From NCBI RefSeq assembly GCF_014838745.1, contig NZ_JABUXR010000003.1:1-64000 (forward strand): a DNA stretch of 64,000 bases. Reading direction: 5' to 3'. Made by a program: the position numbers and the translations under genes. Positions 56,410 to 64,000 of the stretch are shown here, in pieces. The notes beneath the pieces are model-generated. The model saw only the letters and a list, made by a program, of their open reading frames with translations. It searched no databases and had not been told where the DNA came from. Every line of letters starts with the position of its first letter. The stretch's first letter is position 1. This DNA is from Limosilactobacillus urinaemulieris (GTDB lineage: Bacteria > Bacillota > Bacilli > Lactobacillales > Lactobacillaceae).

Positions 56410-57282
56410 TTACTCCTTTATACTTGTCTTCCCGTCCGCTGTTCGTTGGACCTTCATATCATGAATATTAATGTAGTTTGCATCTTCGACTAATGTTTGT
56501 TGAACCTTCTTCGTTTGCATGTAATTAATAAATTCCTTAGTTGCCCTAGTTGGCTTTTTCTGGGTATACATGTGTTCATATGACCATAATGGCCACTTAT
56601 TTGTCGTAACATTCTTTGCCGTTGGTGTAACTCCATCAATCTTTACTGGCTGAACTTGATCGTTAAGGTAGGCAAACGAAATATAACTAATCGAGCCTGG
56701 AGTATTCTTAACAATTTCCTTTACAGTGCCGTTCGAATCCTGTTCTTGAGCATTAATTGACCGTTCGCCATTTTTGAGGACTACCTGTTCAAATGCTACC
56801 CGGGTTCCGCTTCCGGCAGCTCGATTAATCACTGTTATTGGTAAATCGGGGCCACCAACTTGGCGCCAGTTTGTGATCTTCCCCGTATAAATTTGCCGTA
56901 ATTGTTCAAGAGAAAGATTATTAATTCCTAGTTCATGGTTTACAACTGGAACAATTCCAGAAACTGCAACGATATGATCCGTAAGTTTCTTTTCATTAAT
57001 CCCATCCTGTTGATCCGCGAAAATATCTGATGAGCCAACATTAACTGCTCCTGCTTGAACCTGACTTAATCCAGTTCCAGATCCGCCACCTTGGACAGTA
57101 ATACTCGTTTGTGGTTTTACCTTCCGATAGTTCTCAACAACTGCTTCAGTTAATGGTTGGAGGGCAGTAGAGCCAACAATTGTAATTTTTTCTTGCGGTG
57201 GTTGTTTCTTCGCTGCAACCCAACCGGCCCCTAATCCGACGATTATTGCTGCAACAATAACTCCTGTAATTATTCTCTTCAT
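56410..57282 (-). CDS. pstS: Phosphate-binding protein PstS
   Basis: A 290-residue periplasmic-binding-type protein. Phosphate contacts are recognised in GSTALQPL, GGGSGTGLSQ and GSSDIF, and in RAAGSGTRVAFE. The N-terminus is a hydrophobic helix (MKRIITGVIVAAIIVGLGAGWV) with no lipobox Cys, so it is probably held by an uncleaved signal anchor and not as a lipoprotein. First gene of the pst operon, with TTTACA repeats upstream. Confidence 0.94.
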   Translation of the reverse strand: MKRIITGVIVAAIIVGLGAGWVAAKKQPPQEKITIVGSTALQPLTEAVVENYRKVKPQTSITVQGGGSGTGLSQVQAGAVNVGSSDIFADQQDGINEKKLTDHIVAVSGIVPVVNHELGINNLSLEQLRQIYTGKITNWRQVGGPDLPITVINRAAGSGTRVAFEQVVLKNGERSINAQEQDSNGTVKEIVKNTPGSISYISFAYLNDQVQPVKIDGVTPTAKNVTTNKWPLWSYEHMYTQKKPTRATKEFINYMQTKKVQQTLVEDANYINIHDMKVQRTADGKTSIKE

Positions 57283-57314
57283 CTTATCTCCCTAGTTGTT
57301 TTCGTTAACTTCAT

Positions 57315-57320
57315 ATGATA
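57315..57320 (-). promoter_or_regulatory. pstS -10 element
   Basis: On the minus strand TATCAT lies 22 nt downstream of the nearest TTTACA repeat. That repeat therefore overlaps the -35 position, as in PhoP-activated promoters. Confidence 0.5.
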
Positions 57321-57342
57321 CAAATAGAGAATATCAAGTCGA

Positions 57343-57381
57343 TGTAAATATTTAATCTTCGCATTGTAAAAGTTGTGTAAA
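57343..57381 (-). promoter_or_regulatory. PhoP-box-like TTTACA repeats upstream of pstS
   Basis: Three exact TTTACA hexamers on the minus strand lie at 57381-57376, 57370-57365 and 57348-57343. Spacings are 11 and 22 bp, in phase with the helix. PhoP of Bacillus binds TT(A/T/C)ACA repeats about 11 bp apart. The repeats lie between pstS and the divergent response regulator gene. Confidence 0.7.
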
Positions 57382-57395
57382 TTTTGGAGAAGAAT

Positions 57396-58109
57396 ATGAC
57401 TAACAAGTTTTTATTAATGAGTCAGAACACTGAATTAACTCAGCAACTAACCACCCTTTGCAAAAAAGCGCGGTGGACTCTTAGCCAAATTACAACCCCA
57501 ACCGGATTAGTGGTTGAACTCGAAAAGCAACCAGTTACGGGGATCTTCTGGGATCTTACTGACACAACTCTAGATACCACGATCGCAACAATGACCCTGA
57601 TCCGCGAGCAGATCCATGGCCCAATCATTGTTTTGGCAGCTAAATTAACAGAGCGAATCCAGCGAAAGCTTTATAAAGCACGAGTGGATGATCTAATTTC
57701 ATTTCCGTTTAATGAACGGATCATTCAACCACTGCTTGAGCAACGACTGTGGCTATATCAGCAGTTAAAACTCAAGGAGTCTGCGCCTACTAAAAAAATA
57801 ATTTCACCACAAGTAGTTTCAATTGGTTCATGGCAAATCGATCAAAAAAATTACACTGTCACTAAAAATGATTTGCCAGTTGAGCTTACTCCTAAAGAAT
57901 TTCAATTGCTTGCCTACTTAATTGAACACCACGATCAAGTACTCAGTCGTGAGCAACTCGTAAATGGCGTATGGGGATATGACATTCTTGATACTTCCCG
58001 AATTGTTGATATTCATATCAGCCACCTTCGAGATAAACTTGAAGATGATCCCCATAAACCAGATCACCTATTAACGGTGCGTGGCTTTGGTTATAAGCTA
58101 GTAAAATAA
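57396..58109 (+). CDS. PhoP/PhoB-like response regulator with degenerate receiver domain
   Basis: A 237-residue OmpR-family protein. The winged-helix domain (~135-237) is intact (LTPKEFQLLAYLIEHHDQVLSREQL, RIVDIHISHLRDKLEDDP, TVRGFGYKLVK). The receiver is unusual. The acidic pair at the start is replaced (FLLMSQNTE), the conserved Lys is missing (DDLISFPFN), and the Thr/Ser switch reads VLAAK, although an Asp remains at the phospho-acceptor position (GIFWDLTD). No histidine kinase gene is adjacent. Divergent from pstS, it probably controls the pst operon, perhaps without classical phosphorylation. GGAGAAG site. Confidence 0.85.
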   Translation: MTNKFLLMSQNTELTQQLTTLCKKARWTLSQITTPTGLVVELEKQPVTGIFWDLTDTTLDTTIATMTLIREQIHGPIIVLAAKLTERIQRKLYKARVDDLISFPFNERIIQPLLEQRLWLYQQLKLKESAPTKKIISPQVVSIGSWQIDQKNYTVTKNDLPVELTPKEFQLLAYLIEHHDQVLSREQLVNGVWGYDILDTSRIVDIHISHLRDKLEDDPHKPDHLLTVRGFGYKLVK

Positions 58110-58190
58110 GTTTTTTAGATTTCAGCCCTGAAAGTGTAAAATAAAAGAAGATAGAACTTTGGGATTATTACACAAAGGGGATCTGATTTA

Positions 58191-59621
58191 ATGACTCGTT
58201 TTAAAAATTCTGCATGTACGTCCATTATGGTTGGCAAAAAAGCCTCAATGGATGGTTCAACTTTTATTGCCCGCAATGAAGACCGAGTAGTTGCAATCGA
58301 ACCAAAACGGTTTATTGTTCAACCAGCAGTTTCCGGTCGAAACGAGACATATGTTTCACCATATAATAAGTTAACCGTCAAATTACCAGCAACCGGAATG
58401 CGCTACACTGCAACACCAAGCGGCGATCAAAGCATGGGTCCAAATGAAGAAGACGGTTTTAACGAAGAAAACGTTGGCGAAAGTGCTACCGAAAGTGTTT
58501 ACGCTAACGATCGCGTTCTTGCCTATGATCCATACGTTAAGAATGGTTTAGCTGAAGACTCAATGACTAACCTTGTCCTGCCATATATCCATAGTGCTCG
58601 TGAAGGAGTAGAATACCTGGGTAAATTAGTGGCAGAGTATGGGTCTGCTGAAGGTAACGGTGTTCAATTTAACGACCAAAACGAGGTCTGGTACATGGAA
58701 ATTGCTACCGGACACCATTGGGTAGCAGTCCGGATTCCTGATGATTGTTATGCTGTCGCTGCTAACCAAATTGCCATTGAAAAGATTAACTTTGCAGATT
58801 CAGATAACTATATGTGGTCCGATGGAATTGAAGAATTCGTTAATCTTCACGGTTTAAATCCGGACAATGATCAATGGAATTTCCGTCATATTTTTGGAAC
58901 CAACACCCAATTTGATCATCATTACAACACTCCCCGAGTTTGGTTTGCCCAACGCTACTTCAATCCTGTTGCTGCCGCTAGCCAAACACCTGAGTCTTCA
59001 GAAATGCCCTTTATCCGGAAGCCAGAACGGAAAATTGCGGTTGAGGATATCCAATATATTCTGAAGTCTCACTACAATGAAACAAAGTACGACCCACTCG
59101 GTGACGGTAATGAGCATGATCGAAAAGTCTATCGGGCAATCTCCCTTTCGCGAACTGCCCAGTCGCATATTCTTCAAATGAGAAATAATGTCAATTCAAA
59201 GCACGCTGCCGTCCAATGGATCGAAATGGGAGTTCCCAGCTTCAATGCCTATGTTCCATTCTTTGCTAACGCGGACGATACTGATGTTTCCTACCGTGAG
59301 CTACCAAAAAAGATGGATTTAAAGAGCGCTTTTTGGCTTAATGAAGCTCTTGCAATGGTCGTTGAATCCCATTACAGCGAATTTAATCAAGCCGATCTCG
59401 ACTTCCAAAAAGAACTTGGCGAATGGTGCCGGCGAAAGATTCACGAGGTTGATGAACATGCCAAAAAGCTTGACGGTAAACAACTCACAACTTACCTTAC
59501 TGGTCAAAACCATGAGATTGCGAGCCACTGTAACGCTAAAGCAAAAGAATTATTATTCGACTTAATGACTCAGGGAACCGAGTTATCAAAGTTAACTTTC
59601 AAAATGGATCCAAACTTATAG
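58191..59621 (+). CDS. pepD: C69-family dipeptidase PepD
   Basis: A 476-residue Ntn-hydrolase cleaving a broad range of dipeptides. The nucleophile Cys is near the N-terminus (NSACTSIMVGKKASMDGSTFIARNEDR) and would be exposed by processing. Other family blocks are GSAEGNGVQFNDQNEVWYMEIATGHHW and the ISLSRTAQSHILQMR region. Monocistronic with a clear terminator. Confidence 0.93.
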   Translation: MTRFKNSACTSIMVGKKASMDGSTFIARNEDRVVAIEPKRFIVQPAVSGRNETYVSPYNKLTVKLPATGMRYTATPSGDQSMGPNEEDGFNEENVGESATESVYANDRVLAYDPYVKNGLAEDSMTNLVLPYIHSAREGVEYLGKLVAEYGSAEGNGVQFNDQNEVWYMEIATGHHWVAVRIPDDCYAVAANQIAIEKINFADSDNYMWSDGIEEFVNLHGLNPDNDQWNFRHIFGTNTQFDHHYNTPRVWFAQRYFNPVAAASQTPESSEMPFIRKPERKIAVEDIQYILKSHYNETKYDPLGDGNEHDRKVYRAISLSRTAQSHILQMRNNVNSKHAAVQWIEMGVPSFNAYVPFFANADDTDVSYRELPKKMDLKSAFWLNEALAMVVESHYSEFNQADLDFQKELGEWCRRKIHEVDEHAKKLDGKQLTTYLTGQNHEIASHCNAKAKELLFDLMTQGTELSKLTFKMDPNL

Positions 59622-59637
59622 GATAATCACAAAAAAT

Positions 59638-59673
59638 GAGGGCGAGAAAAAACGTTAAGTTTTTCCCGCCCTC
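59638..59673 (+). terminator. Terminator after pepD
   Basis: The stem GAGGGCG.GAAAAAAC / GTTTTTCC.CGCCCTC is followed by TATATA, 16 nt past the stop. Confidence 0.82.
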
Positions 59674-59715
59674 TATATATACTTATTAATCTCCGAACTT
59701 AGAGAGTCTAATCGC

Positions 59716-59821
59716 GGGAATTAACTGAGGGACTCGAGCCTAACTACGAACGACTCTGATGATTTCATCATCATTCATCGTTCTAGGTTAGTCAACCGTC
59801 CCTCCGAGAAAGTTAATTCCC
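59716..59821. repeat. 106-nt hierarchical hairpin element
   Basis: The outer stem GGGAATTAACT / AGTTAATTCCC is 11 bp and perfect. Inside it lie GAGGGAC / GTCCCTC, CTAAC / GTTAG, GAACGA / TCGTTC and TGATGA / TCATCA in nested order. It lies between the pepD terminator and the panE-like gene's stop. Too long for a simple terminator; resembles a palindromic mobile (MITE-like) or structured-RNA element. Confidence 0.75.
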
Positions 59822-59835
59822 AGCTCCATCTTTTA

Positions 59836-60786
59836 TTACTTTCGATGTTCCCGGGTTGCTTCTGCAAGGTGAACCAGATTAGTTACAAAGTTATGGGTTT
59901 TTGCTTCATAGTGGTACTTCCGCCCAAGTTTTACAAAGTAGCCATTGATATAGTCAACCTCAACTGGTCGATTATGACTCATATCTTGATACATTGATGG
60001 GTAATGGTGAGGGTTACCAACTTTTGAAACATAGTTAACACTCTCCAGTTCTTCTGCCCGACTATTAACTAACTGGACTCCTGCCCGCTCACAAACGTCA
60101 TAGGCTTCATCAATTAGTTGCCGAGATAATTCATCCGCCTTCTCAAAGGAAGCATATTCCCCCATCGTGATTTCAAACATCGTACATAAAGTATTAACAA
60201 CTGAATTAAAGACTACCTTGGCCATTAAAGTGCCCATGAAGTTATCCTTTAATGTTGGGTTGAAGTTTGCCTTTTCTAATTCTGCCATTAGCTCATCTGT
60301 TTTGGCATTCGGCTTCTCGGTATAGTTTGCCCAATTGGTAGTCCCCATCCCTGGCTTACCAACAAACTCGACTTCGCCCGGACCAGTCAAGATGGTTGCC
60401 ACAAGTGCAGTTCCAGCAGTTAGCTTTTCTTTAGGGAAATATTTAAGTAATTTCTCGACGTGCCCCATCCCGTTCATCGCGGTTAAACAATACTGATCTT
60501 TGAAGAAATGTTTACACCGTTCCAACATATCATCCAATTGCATTTGCTTCAGTTCAAAGAACACAAAGTCAGCATCGGTTGCTTGATATTCTTCTGGAGT
60601 ATAGACGTTTACCGGAACGAGGTGCTTGTTTTGGTGTTCACGGGTAACGTATACCCCACCCTGTTCCTTCATCTTGTCATAATGTGGTTGCCAACCTTCC
60701 ACAAAGTCAACTTCATTTCCTTGTTCTTGTAGCAATACACCAAAGCGGAGACCCATTGCTCCAGCACCAACTACTGTAAACTTCAT
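59836..60786 (-). CDS. Ketopantoate reductase-family dehydrogenase (PanE-like)
   Basis: A 316-residue NADPH-dependent reductase. The Rossmann motif TVVGAGAMGLRFG is at the N-terminus. The conserved VFFELKQMQLDDML, LTAMNGMGHVE and KVVFNSVVNTLC blocks correspond to the ketopantoate reductase fold. In lactic acid bacteria such enzymes can reduce branched-chain 2-keto acids instead of ketopantoate. The gene is controlled by a T-box with a likely Ile specifier, which favours a link to branched-chain keto acids over pantothenate synthesis (inference). The start at 60786 follows AAAGGGAG. Confidence 0.87.
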   Translation of the reverse strand: MKFTVVGAGAMGLRFGVLLQEQGNEVDFVEGWQPHYDKMKEQGGVYVTREHQNKHLVPVNVYTPEEYQATDADFVFFELKQMQLDDMLERCKHFFKDQYCLTAMNGMGHVEKLLKYFPKEKLTAGTALVATILTGPGEVEFVGKPGMGTTNWANYTEKPNAKTDELMAELEKANFNPTLKDNFMGTLMAKVVFNSVVNTLCTMFEITMGEYASFEKADELSRQLIDEAYDVCERAGVQLVNSRAEELESVNYVSKVGNPHHYPSMYQDMSHNRPVEVDYINGYFVKLGRKYHYEAKTHNFVTNLVHLAEATREHRK

Positions 60787-60863
60787 AATATCCAACTCCC
60801 TTTCTCTAGCTCACCAATAAGTCTCAGTGATAAAGCGTTCATGCTGATCGGTAATTCGTGAAT

Positions 60864-61148
60864 AAAAAAAGCGCCCAAAGATTGATTAATCAACCTTAAG
60901 GACGCGCCTGCGTGTTACCACCTTTTATTCGTTAATAGCTCACACCATTAACCTCAAATGTTCAGTCATAATAACTAAACACGGTAGCGATAATGGGCTA
61001 CTCCCACCGCAGATTACTAACTTCATCCTGGCACTCAAAGTGATTTTCATTAGCATCTAGTTATCCTTTTTCATCAACCAAGGACTCTCTGCAAACCCGA
61101 TCCTAACTACTCTTCTTGTCAACGTGTTTTATAATTATTATTTAATTG
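60864..61148 (-). ncRNA. T-box riboswitch of the panE-like gene (specifier probably ATC, Ile)
   Basis: On the minus strand the leader shows AGTAG, AGAGAG and a GGTTGATGAAAA apical loop. GAA-A-ATC-A follows the closing helix (GTTAG/CTAAT), giving specifier ATC at 61044-61042. The T-box AAGGTGGTAACACG is at 60924-60911. A terminator GCGC...GCGC plus seven T lies at 60907-60864. A Met ATG (GGATGAAG) further 3' is a less likely specifier. Confidence 0.82.
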
Positions 61149-61154
61149 TATTTT

Positions 61155-61183
61155 AATCTAACTCGTTATTTATTAATTGTCAA
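61155..61183 (-). promoter_or_regulatory. Promoter of the panE-like T-box transcript
   Basis: -35 TTGACA (61183-61178), a 17-nt spacer and -10 TAGATT (61160-61155) point left. Confidence 0.6.
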
Positions 61184-61281
61184 CGTCCTTTTTAAATCCC
61201 TACTTTTATACACTCATTCGATGCGTTTATCCTGTCAACGAACTAATTAAACTTAATTTTTAAAATAATGATGATTAATCA

Positions 61282-61313
61282 TTGACATTAAAATGAGAAT
61301 ATTCTAATATAAT
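61282..61313 (+). promoter_or_regulatory. Promoter of the MetE-like T-box transcript
   Basis: -35 TTGACA (61282-61287) and a -10 TAATAT after 17 nt (61305-61310), or TATAAT after 20 nt (61308-61313), point right. Confidence 0.6.
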
Positions 61314-61329
61314 GACGATCAAATTTACA

Positions 61330-61625
61330 AATTGCATTGAAAAGATGAGTAGTCTTAGAAATCCAGCACAGAGAGTTGCGTTAGATGAGAAGCAATCTGG
61401 AGGACTTTGACGAAGATGGTCTTGGAGCATTTACGAACGATGAGCTAATCTAGTTAGTTGTTCACGATTGACGACCGATAAAACGTCTAGGTTTACCTTC
61501 GGGTGTACCTACTGAGGATTAGGTTGTGAGACCTGATCAAAATAGGGTGGTAACACGTTATTTCTAAATGATTGAAATTGACGTCCCTAGGAAAAGTTAA
61601 ACTGCTTTTCCTAGGGACTTTTTAT
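61330..61625 (+). ncRNA. T-box riboswitch of the MetE-like gene (specifier ATG, Met)
   Basis: Stem I carries GAGTAG, AGAGAG and the loop GTTAGATGAGAAGC. The specifier ATG (61416-61418) lies in CGAAG-ATG-G, after the closing helix AGTCT/GGACT. The T-box AGGGTGGTAACACG is at 61544-61557. The terminator GTCCCTAGGAAAAG / CTTTTCCTAGGGAC followed by T5 lies at 61583-61623. It fits tRNA-Met control of a methionine synthesis gene. Confidence 0.88.
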
Positions 61626-61673
61626 TTGCTCTTATTTCCTGAACTTATCTAAAAAAGAAAGGATGTATTCAAT

Positions 61674-62810
61674 ATGACTCAATTTACAACTCGCACTACT
61701 TCACCATTCCGTTATGATATTGTTGGTAGTTTTCTTCGTCCGCAAAAGCTAAAGGAAGCTCGTAATGATTTTGCCCAAGGAAAGATTAATCAAGAACAAC
61801 TCACAGAAGTCGAAAATCAATGTATTACCGAACTAGTCAATAAGGAAGAAGCAGCTGGCTTAATCGCTGTTACAGATGGTGAATTCCGGCGAAGCTATTG
61901 GCACCTTGATACTTTCTGGGGATTCGCGGGAATTAAGCATACAACTCAGGAACATGGCTACCTCTTCCACGATGAGGAAACCCGTAATGACTCTGCACAA
62001 GTTGCTGGGAAGATTTCCTTCAAACCAGGTCATCCTGATGTTGAAGCATTCAAATTTCTGAAGAGTCTTACAGATGGTAAAGACGTCACTCCTCGACAAA
62101 GCATTCCAGCGCCGGCTCAATTCTATGCCGAATTAGTTCGTGGTGATGAAAACATTGCTGCTTTACGGAAGTACTACCCTACCGATGATGAACTCTTCCA
62201 TGATATTGCAAAAGCCTACCACGATTTAATTCTGGCACTCTATGATGCAGGTTGTCGCGATGTTAAGATTGATGATTGTACTTGGGGAATGGTTGTCGAT
62301 GATGAATTCTGGGCAACAATGGCTAAAGCTGGTTTTGACCGGGAAGCACTCGAAAATACCTACCTTAAGTTAAATAATGATGCGATTGCAGACCTTCCAG
62401 ATGATCTAACCGTCACTACTCATATTTGTCGTGGAAATTACCACTCAACTTGGGCTGCTAAGGGCGGTTATGGACCAGTAGCCGATCACCTTTTTGCAAA
62501 GGAAAACGTTCAGGCCTTCTACCTCGAATATGACTCTGACCGCGCTGGGAACTTCGAACCATTAGCAAAGGTTCCTGATGATAAGTATGTCGTTCTCGGT
62601 TTGGTAACCTCTAAGAGTGGCGATCTCGAGGATCCTCAAACAATTATTGACCGAATCAAGGAAGCTGCTGAATTCCATCCCCTCGATCACCTCTGCCTAA
62701 GTACCCAATGTGGTTTTGCATCAACCGAAGAAGGAAACATCTTAACCGAAGATCAAGAATGGGCAAAGATTAAGCTTGTTAAAGAAGTTGCAGAACAGGT
62801 ATGGGACTAG
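61674..62810 (+). CDS. MetE-like cobalamin-independent methionine synthase domain protein (YxjG/YxjH type)
   Basis: A 378-residue protein corresponding to the C-terminal catalytic barrel of MetE. It has zinc-site residues in VTTHICRGNYHSTWA (His and Cys), a Glu in FYLEYDSDRAG, and CLSTQCGFASTEEG (second Cys). These stand-alone barrels methylate homocysteine from a methyl donor other than, or in addition to, folate; the donor is uncertain. Controlled by a Met-specific T-box directly upstream, so expressed when methionine is short. AAAGGATG site. Confidence 0.92.
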   Translation: MTQFTTRTTSPFRYDIVGSFLRPQKLKEARNDFAQGKINQEQLTEVENQCITELVNKEEAAGLIAVTDGEFRRSYWHLDTFWGFAGIKHTTQEHGYLFHDEETRNDSAQVAGKISFKPGHPDVEAFKFLKSLTDGKDVTPRQSIPAPAQFYAELVRGDENIAALRKYYPTDDELFHDIAKAYHDLILALYDAGCRDVKIDDCTWGMVVDDEFWATMAKAGFDREALENTYLKLNNDAIADLPDDLTVTTHICRGNYHSTWAAKGGYGPVADHLFAKENVQAFYLEYDSDRAGNFEPLAKVPDDKYVVLGLVTSKSGDLEDPQTIIDRIKEAAEFHPLDHLCLSTQCGFASTEEGNILTEDQEWAKIKLVKEVAEQVWD

Positions 62811-62864
62811 AAAGTACAAAGCCGTTAGCCTATAACATCAACTCCAGAATTATTTTAAAAAATT

Positions 62865-62908
62865 AAATCCCTGACAATCGTTACTTCTAGCGTTTGTTAG
62901 GGATTTTT
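62865..62908. terminator. Bidirectional terminator between the MetE-like and cytochrome b5-like genes
   Basis: The stem AAATCCCTGACAA / TTTGTTAGGGATTT is followed by TTATT, between convergent genes. Confidence 0.8.
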
Positions 62909-62913
62909 ATTTT

Positions 62914-63150
62914 CTATACTAACTTACCAACAACAGGCAAATCTTTTAATACCTTATCTCCATGAGGCGACTCATTATACAAAACATCTGTTAGATCCTG
63001 ACCGGCCTCATTACCGTGGTGTTTACCACCTTTCCAAGCAGCCTTATTCGAGACATCATAAACTGTTCCAGAAATGGCAACATATGCTGGTTGACCATTT
63101 TGTCCATTAAACTTTGCTAATTCTTCGCGAGTAAAAGTCTTTTCTGCCAT
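62914..63150 (-). CDS. Cytochrome b5-like heme/steroid-binding domain protein
   Basis: A 78-residue stand-alone cytochrome b5-fold protein. It begins FTREELAKFNGQNGQPAYVAISGTVYDVS and ends with GKHHGNEAGQDLTDVL and ESPHGDKVLKDLPVVG. His residues in KHHGNEAGQDLT and SPHGD are candidate heme ligands, though spacing is not that of classical b5. Family members occur widely in Firmicutes without known function. No membrane anchor. Single gene. Confidence 0.9.
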   Translation of the reverse strand: MAEKTFTREELAKFNGQNGQPAYVAISGTVYDVSNKAAWKGGKHHGNEAGQDLTDVLYNESPHGDKVLKDLPVVGKLV

Positions 63151-63321
63151 CAGCTACTGCCTCCTTAGTCAACAAATTTAATTATTTCATTTTCTAATTT
63201 GACTATAACACTATTAGGCCTTAAGCACTAATGTTTCGCTTCTGAACAACTACATCACCAAACACCTTTAAAAAAATTTAAGCTGTTATAATGAAGATAA
63301 TGGTTTGAAAGGAGGTCGCCC

Positions 63322-63837
63322 ATGAAGAAGTTCTTATTGCCAATTTTAGTTAGCATGATGACATTCCTTATTACTATAACTATTACAGATAAACCCGTTC
63401 AAGCAATGTCGCAAAAGTCATTAAATAACCGTGTCTACCTTGTTACTTTTATCAATTCAAATGGTTACACAACTGCGCATCAATACGTCTTCTTTACTAC
63501 TAATGGCAAATCCGCTTACGTTAACGTTACTGATACTGATCAATCAGGCAAACCAGTAATTAACAAGGATTCCACGAAAGAAGAAAAGGCTGCCCCACGA
63601 ACAATTAATCGCTATCTCGCTGACCGGACAATCCTTAACAAAGCTACTAGCAAGAAATATTACAAAATTAAGAACAATAAGGTTACAATCGATAATGGAC
63701 TAGTAACAAAGAAGTCATCCGGAAAGATTGAAAAGGGTGGTAACCTTGAGAAATTCACTGTTAATTTCCCTGATGGTACTCAAAAATATGACCGCGTTTT
63801 ATTCCAGATGGCCCAAAAAGACTATCAATATCGATAA
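63322..63837 (+). CDS. Secreted protein of unknown function (171 aa)
   Basis: A 171-residue protein. The signal peptide is MKKFLLPILVSMMTFLITIT with a likely cleavage site after VQA (residue ~29). The mature part is basic and strand-rich, with many Lys/Thr/Asn (NSNGYTTAHQYVFFTTNGKSAYVNVTD). No recognised domain. GGAGG site. Followed by a strong terminator. Confidence 0.75.
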   Translation: MKKFLLPILVSMMTFLITITITDKPVQAMSQKSLNNRVYLVTFINSNGYTTAHQYVFFTTNGKSAYVNVTDTDQSGKPVINKDSTKEEKAAPRTINRYLADRTILNKATSKKYYKIKNNKVTIDNGLVTKKSSGKIEKGGNLEKFTVNFPDGTQKYDRVLFQMAQKDYQYR

Positions 63838-63853
63838 TATTACCTAATTTCAA

Positions 63854-63902
63854 AATAAGGCATCAGCAATCTTTTTTACAGAAGATTATTGATGCCTTAT
63901 TT
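63854..63902 (+). terminator. Terminator after the secreted protein gene
   Basis: The stem AATAAGGCATCA.CAATCTT / AAGATTATTGATGCCTTATT is followed by TTATTT. Confidence 0.84.
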
Positions 63903-63932
63903 TATTTAACTAATTATCGTTAGTCCTTTTCA

Positions 63933-64000
63933 TTAAAGCCAATTTGGCTTATCACCGTCAGTATTAGGTTTATTAACACCGAAATCCTTACGAGCATATG
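63933..64000 (-). CDS. C-terminal end of a gene running in from the right edge
   Basis: On the minus strand an open frame enters at base 64000 and ends in TAA at 63935-63933, after ARKDFGVNKPNTDGDKPNWL. Only about 22 codons are visible, with no start. It could be a real partial gene or chance; the convergent terminator just beyond its stop supports a real gene. Confidence 0.45.
   Translation of the reverse strand, partial: YARKDFGVNKPNTDGDKPNWL

Overview
The window is chromosomal DNA of a lactic acid bacterium (Lactobacillaceae), most likely a Limosilactobacillus-type heterofermenter. The evidence is the gene families: type-2 GalT, Firmicutes-type T-box leaders, a KxYKxGKxW-signal LysM glucosaminidase, D-lactate dehydrogenase, a BceRS-BceAB peptide-detoxification module, an M13 PepO peptidase and a C69 dipeptidase. 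The species cannot be settled from sequence alone. No rRNA, tRNA, CRISPR array or prophage was seen. The only insertion-sequence trace is the tail of an ISL3-type transposase at base 1.

Layout: 0-4.3 kb galactose (Leloir) genes galK-galT-galR, with two cre-like sites and a LacI-type operator upstream of galK. 4.3-6.9 kb SGNH hydrolase, tyrosine phosphatase, PEBP protein and a small protein. 6.9-8.6 kb three lineage-specific unknowns. 8.7-9.2 kb a GreA paralogue broken by a stop codon. 9.3-10.2 kb a PnuC/PnuN transporter behind two NrdR-box-like sites. 10.3-17.8 kb a peptide-antibiotic defence block: a Bce-type two-component system, a Bce-type ABC transporter and a LanFEG-like ABC transporter. 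17.8-20.4 kb macro-domain protein plus an AT-rich pair (SHOCT membrane protein, XRE regulator). 20.4-26.7 kb a repeat array, pepO, a MoxR ATPase/VWA-metallopeptidase operon, mpg and a DUF488 gene. 27-34 kb nnrE, ldhD, hisS, an MFS carrier and a LacI regulator. 34-37 kb LysM glucosaminidase and an ArsR regulator. 37-42.8 kb a heme-efflux-like hrtRBA operon with an extra MacB-type fusion, and a zinc alcohol dehydrogenase. 43-48.6 kb mntH, an Asn/Ser-rich membrane protein, T-box-controlled thrS and a broken aquaglyceroporin. 48.6-53 kb MGMT, UMF1-type MFS, phosphodiesterase and an APC permease. 53-58 kb pstSCAB-phoU with a divergent PhoP-like regulator. 58-64 kb pepD, two divergent T-box leaders (panE-like and MetE-like genes), a cytochrome b5-like protein and a secreted protein.

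The most notable observations follow. (1) The threonyl-tRNA synthetase keeps its catalytic zinc ligands, but has a trimmed N-terminus and has lost all four metal/catalytic residues of the editing domain. (2) A modular hairpin repeat family occurs at three loci, with compensatory base changes in its stems. (3) Two genes carry single, potentially reversible lesions: a stop codon at the catalytic Glu of GreA, and a 44-bp tandem duplication in glpF. (4) The PhoP-like regulator has a degenerate receiver, no adjacent kinase, and TTTACA repeats in its shared intergenic region. (5) The TetR/ABC operon has operators and a His72 matching lactococcal HrtR. (6) A C8 tract lies inside a promoter spacer. 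(7) A panE-like gene lies under a T-box whose specifier reads as Ile. All assignments come from reading motifs by eye; no database search was run.
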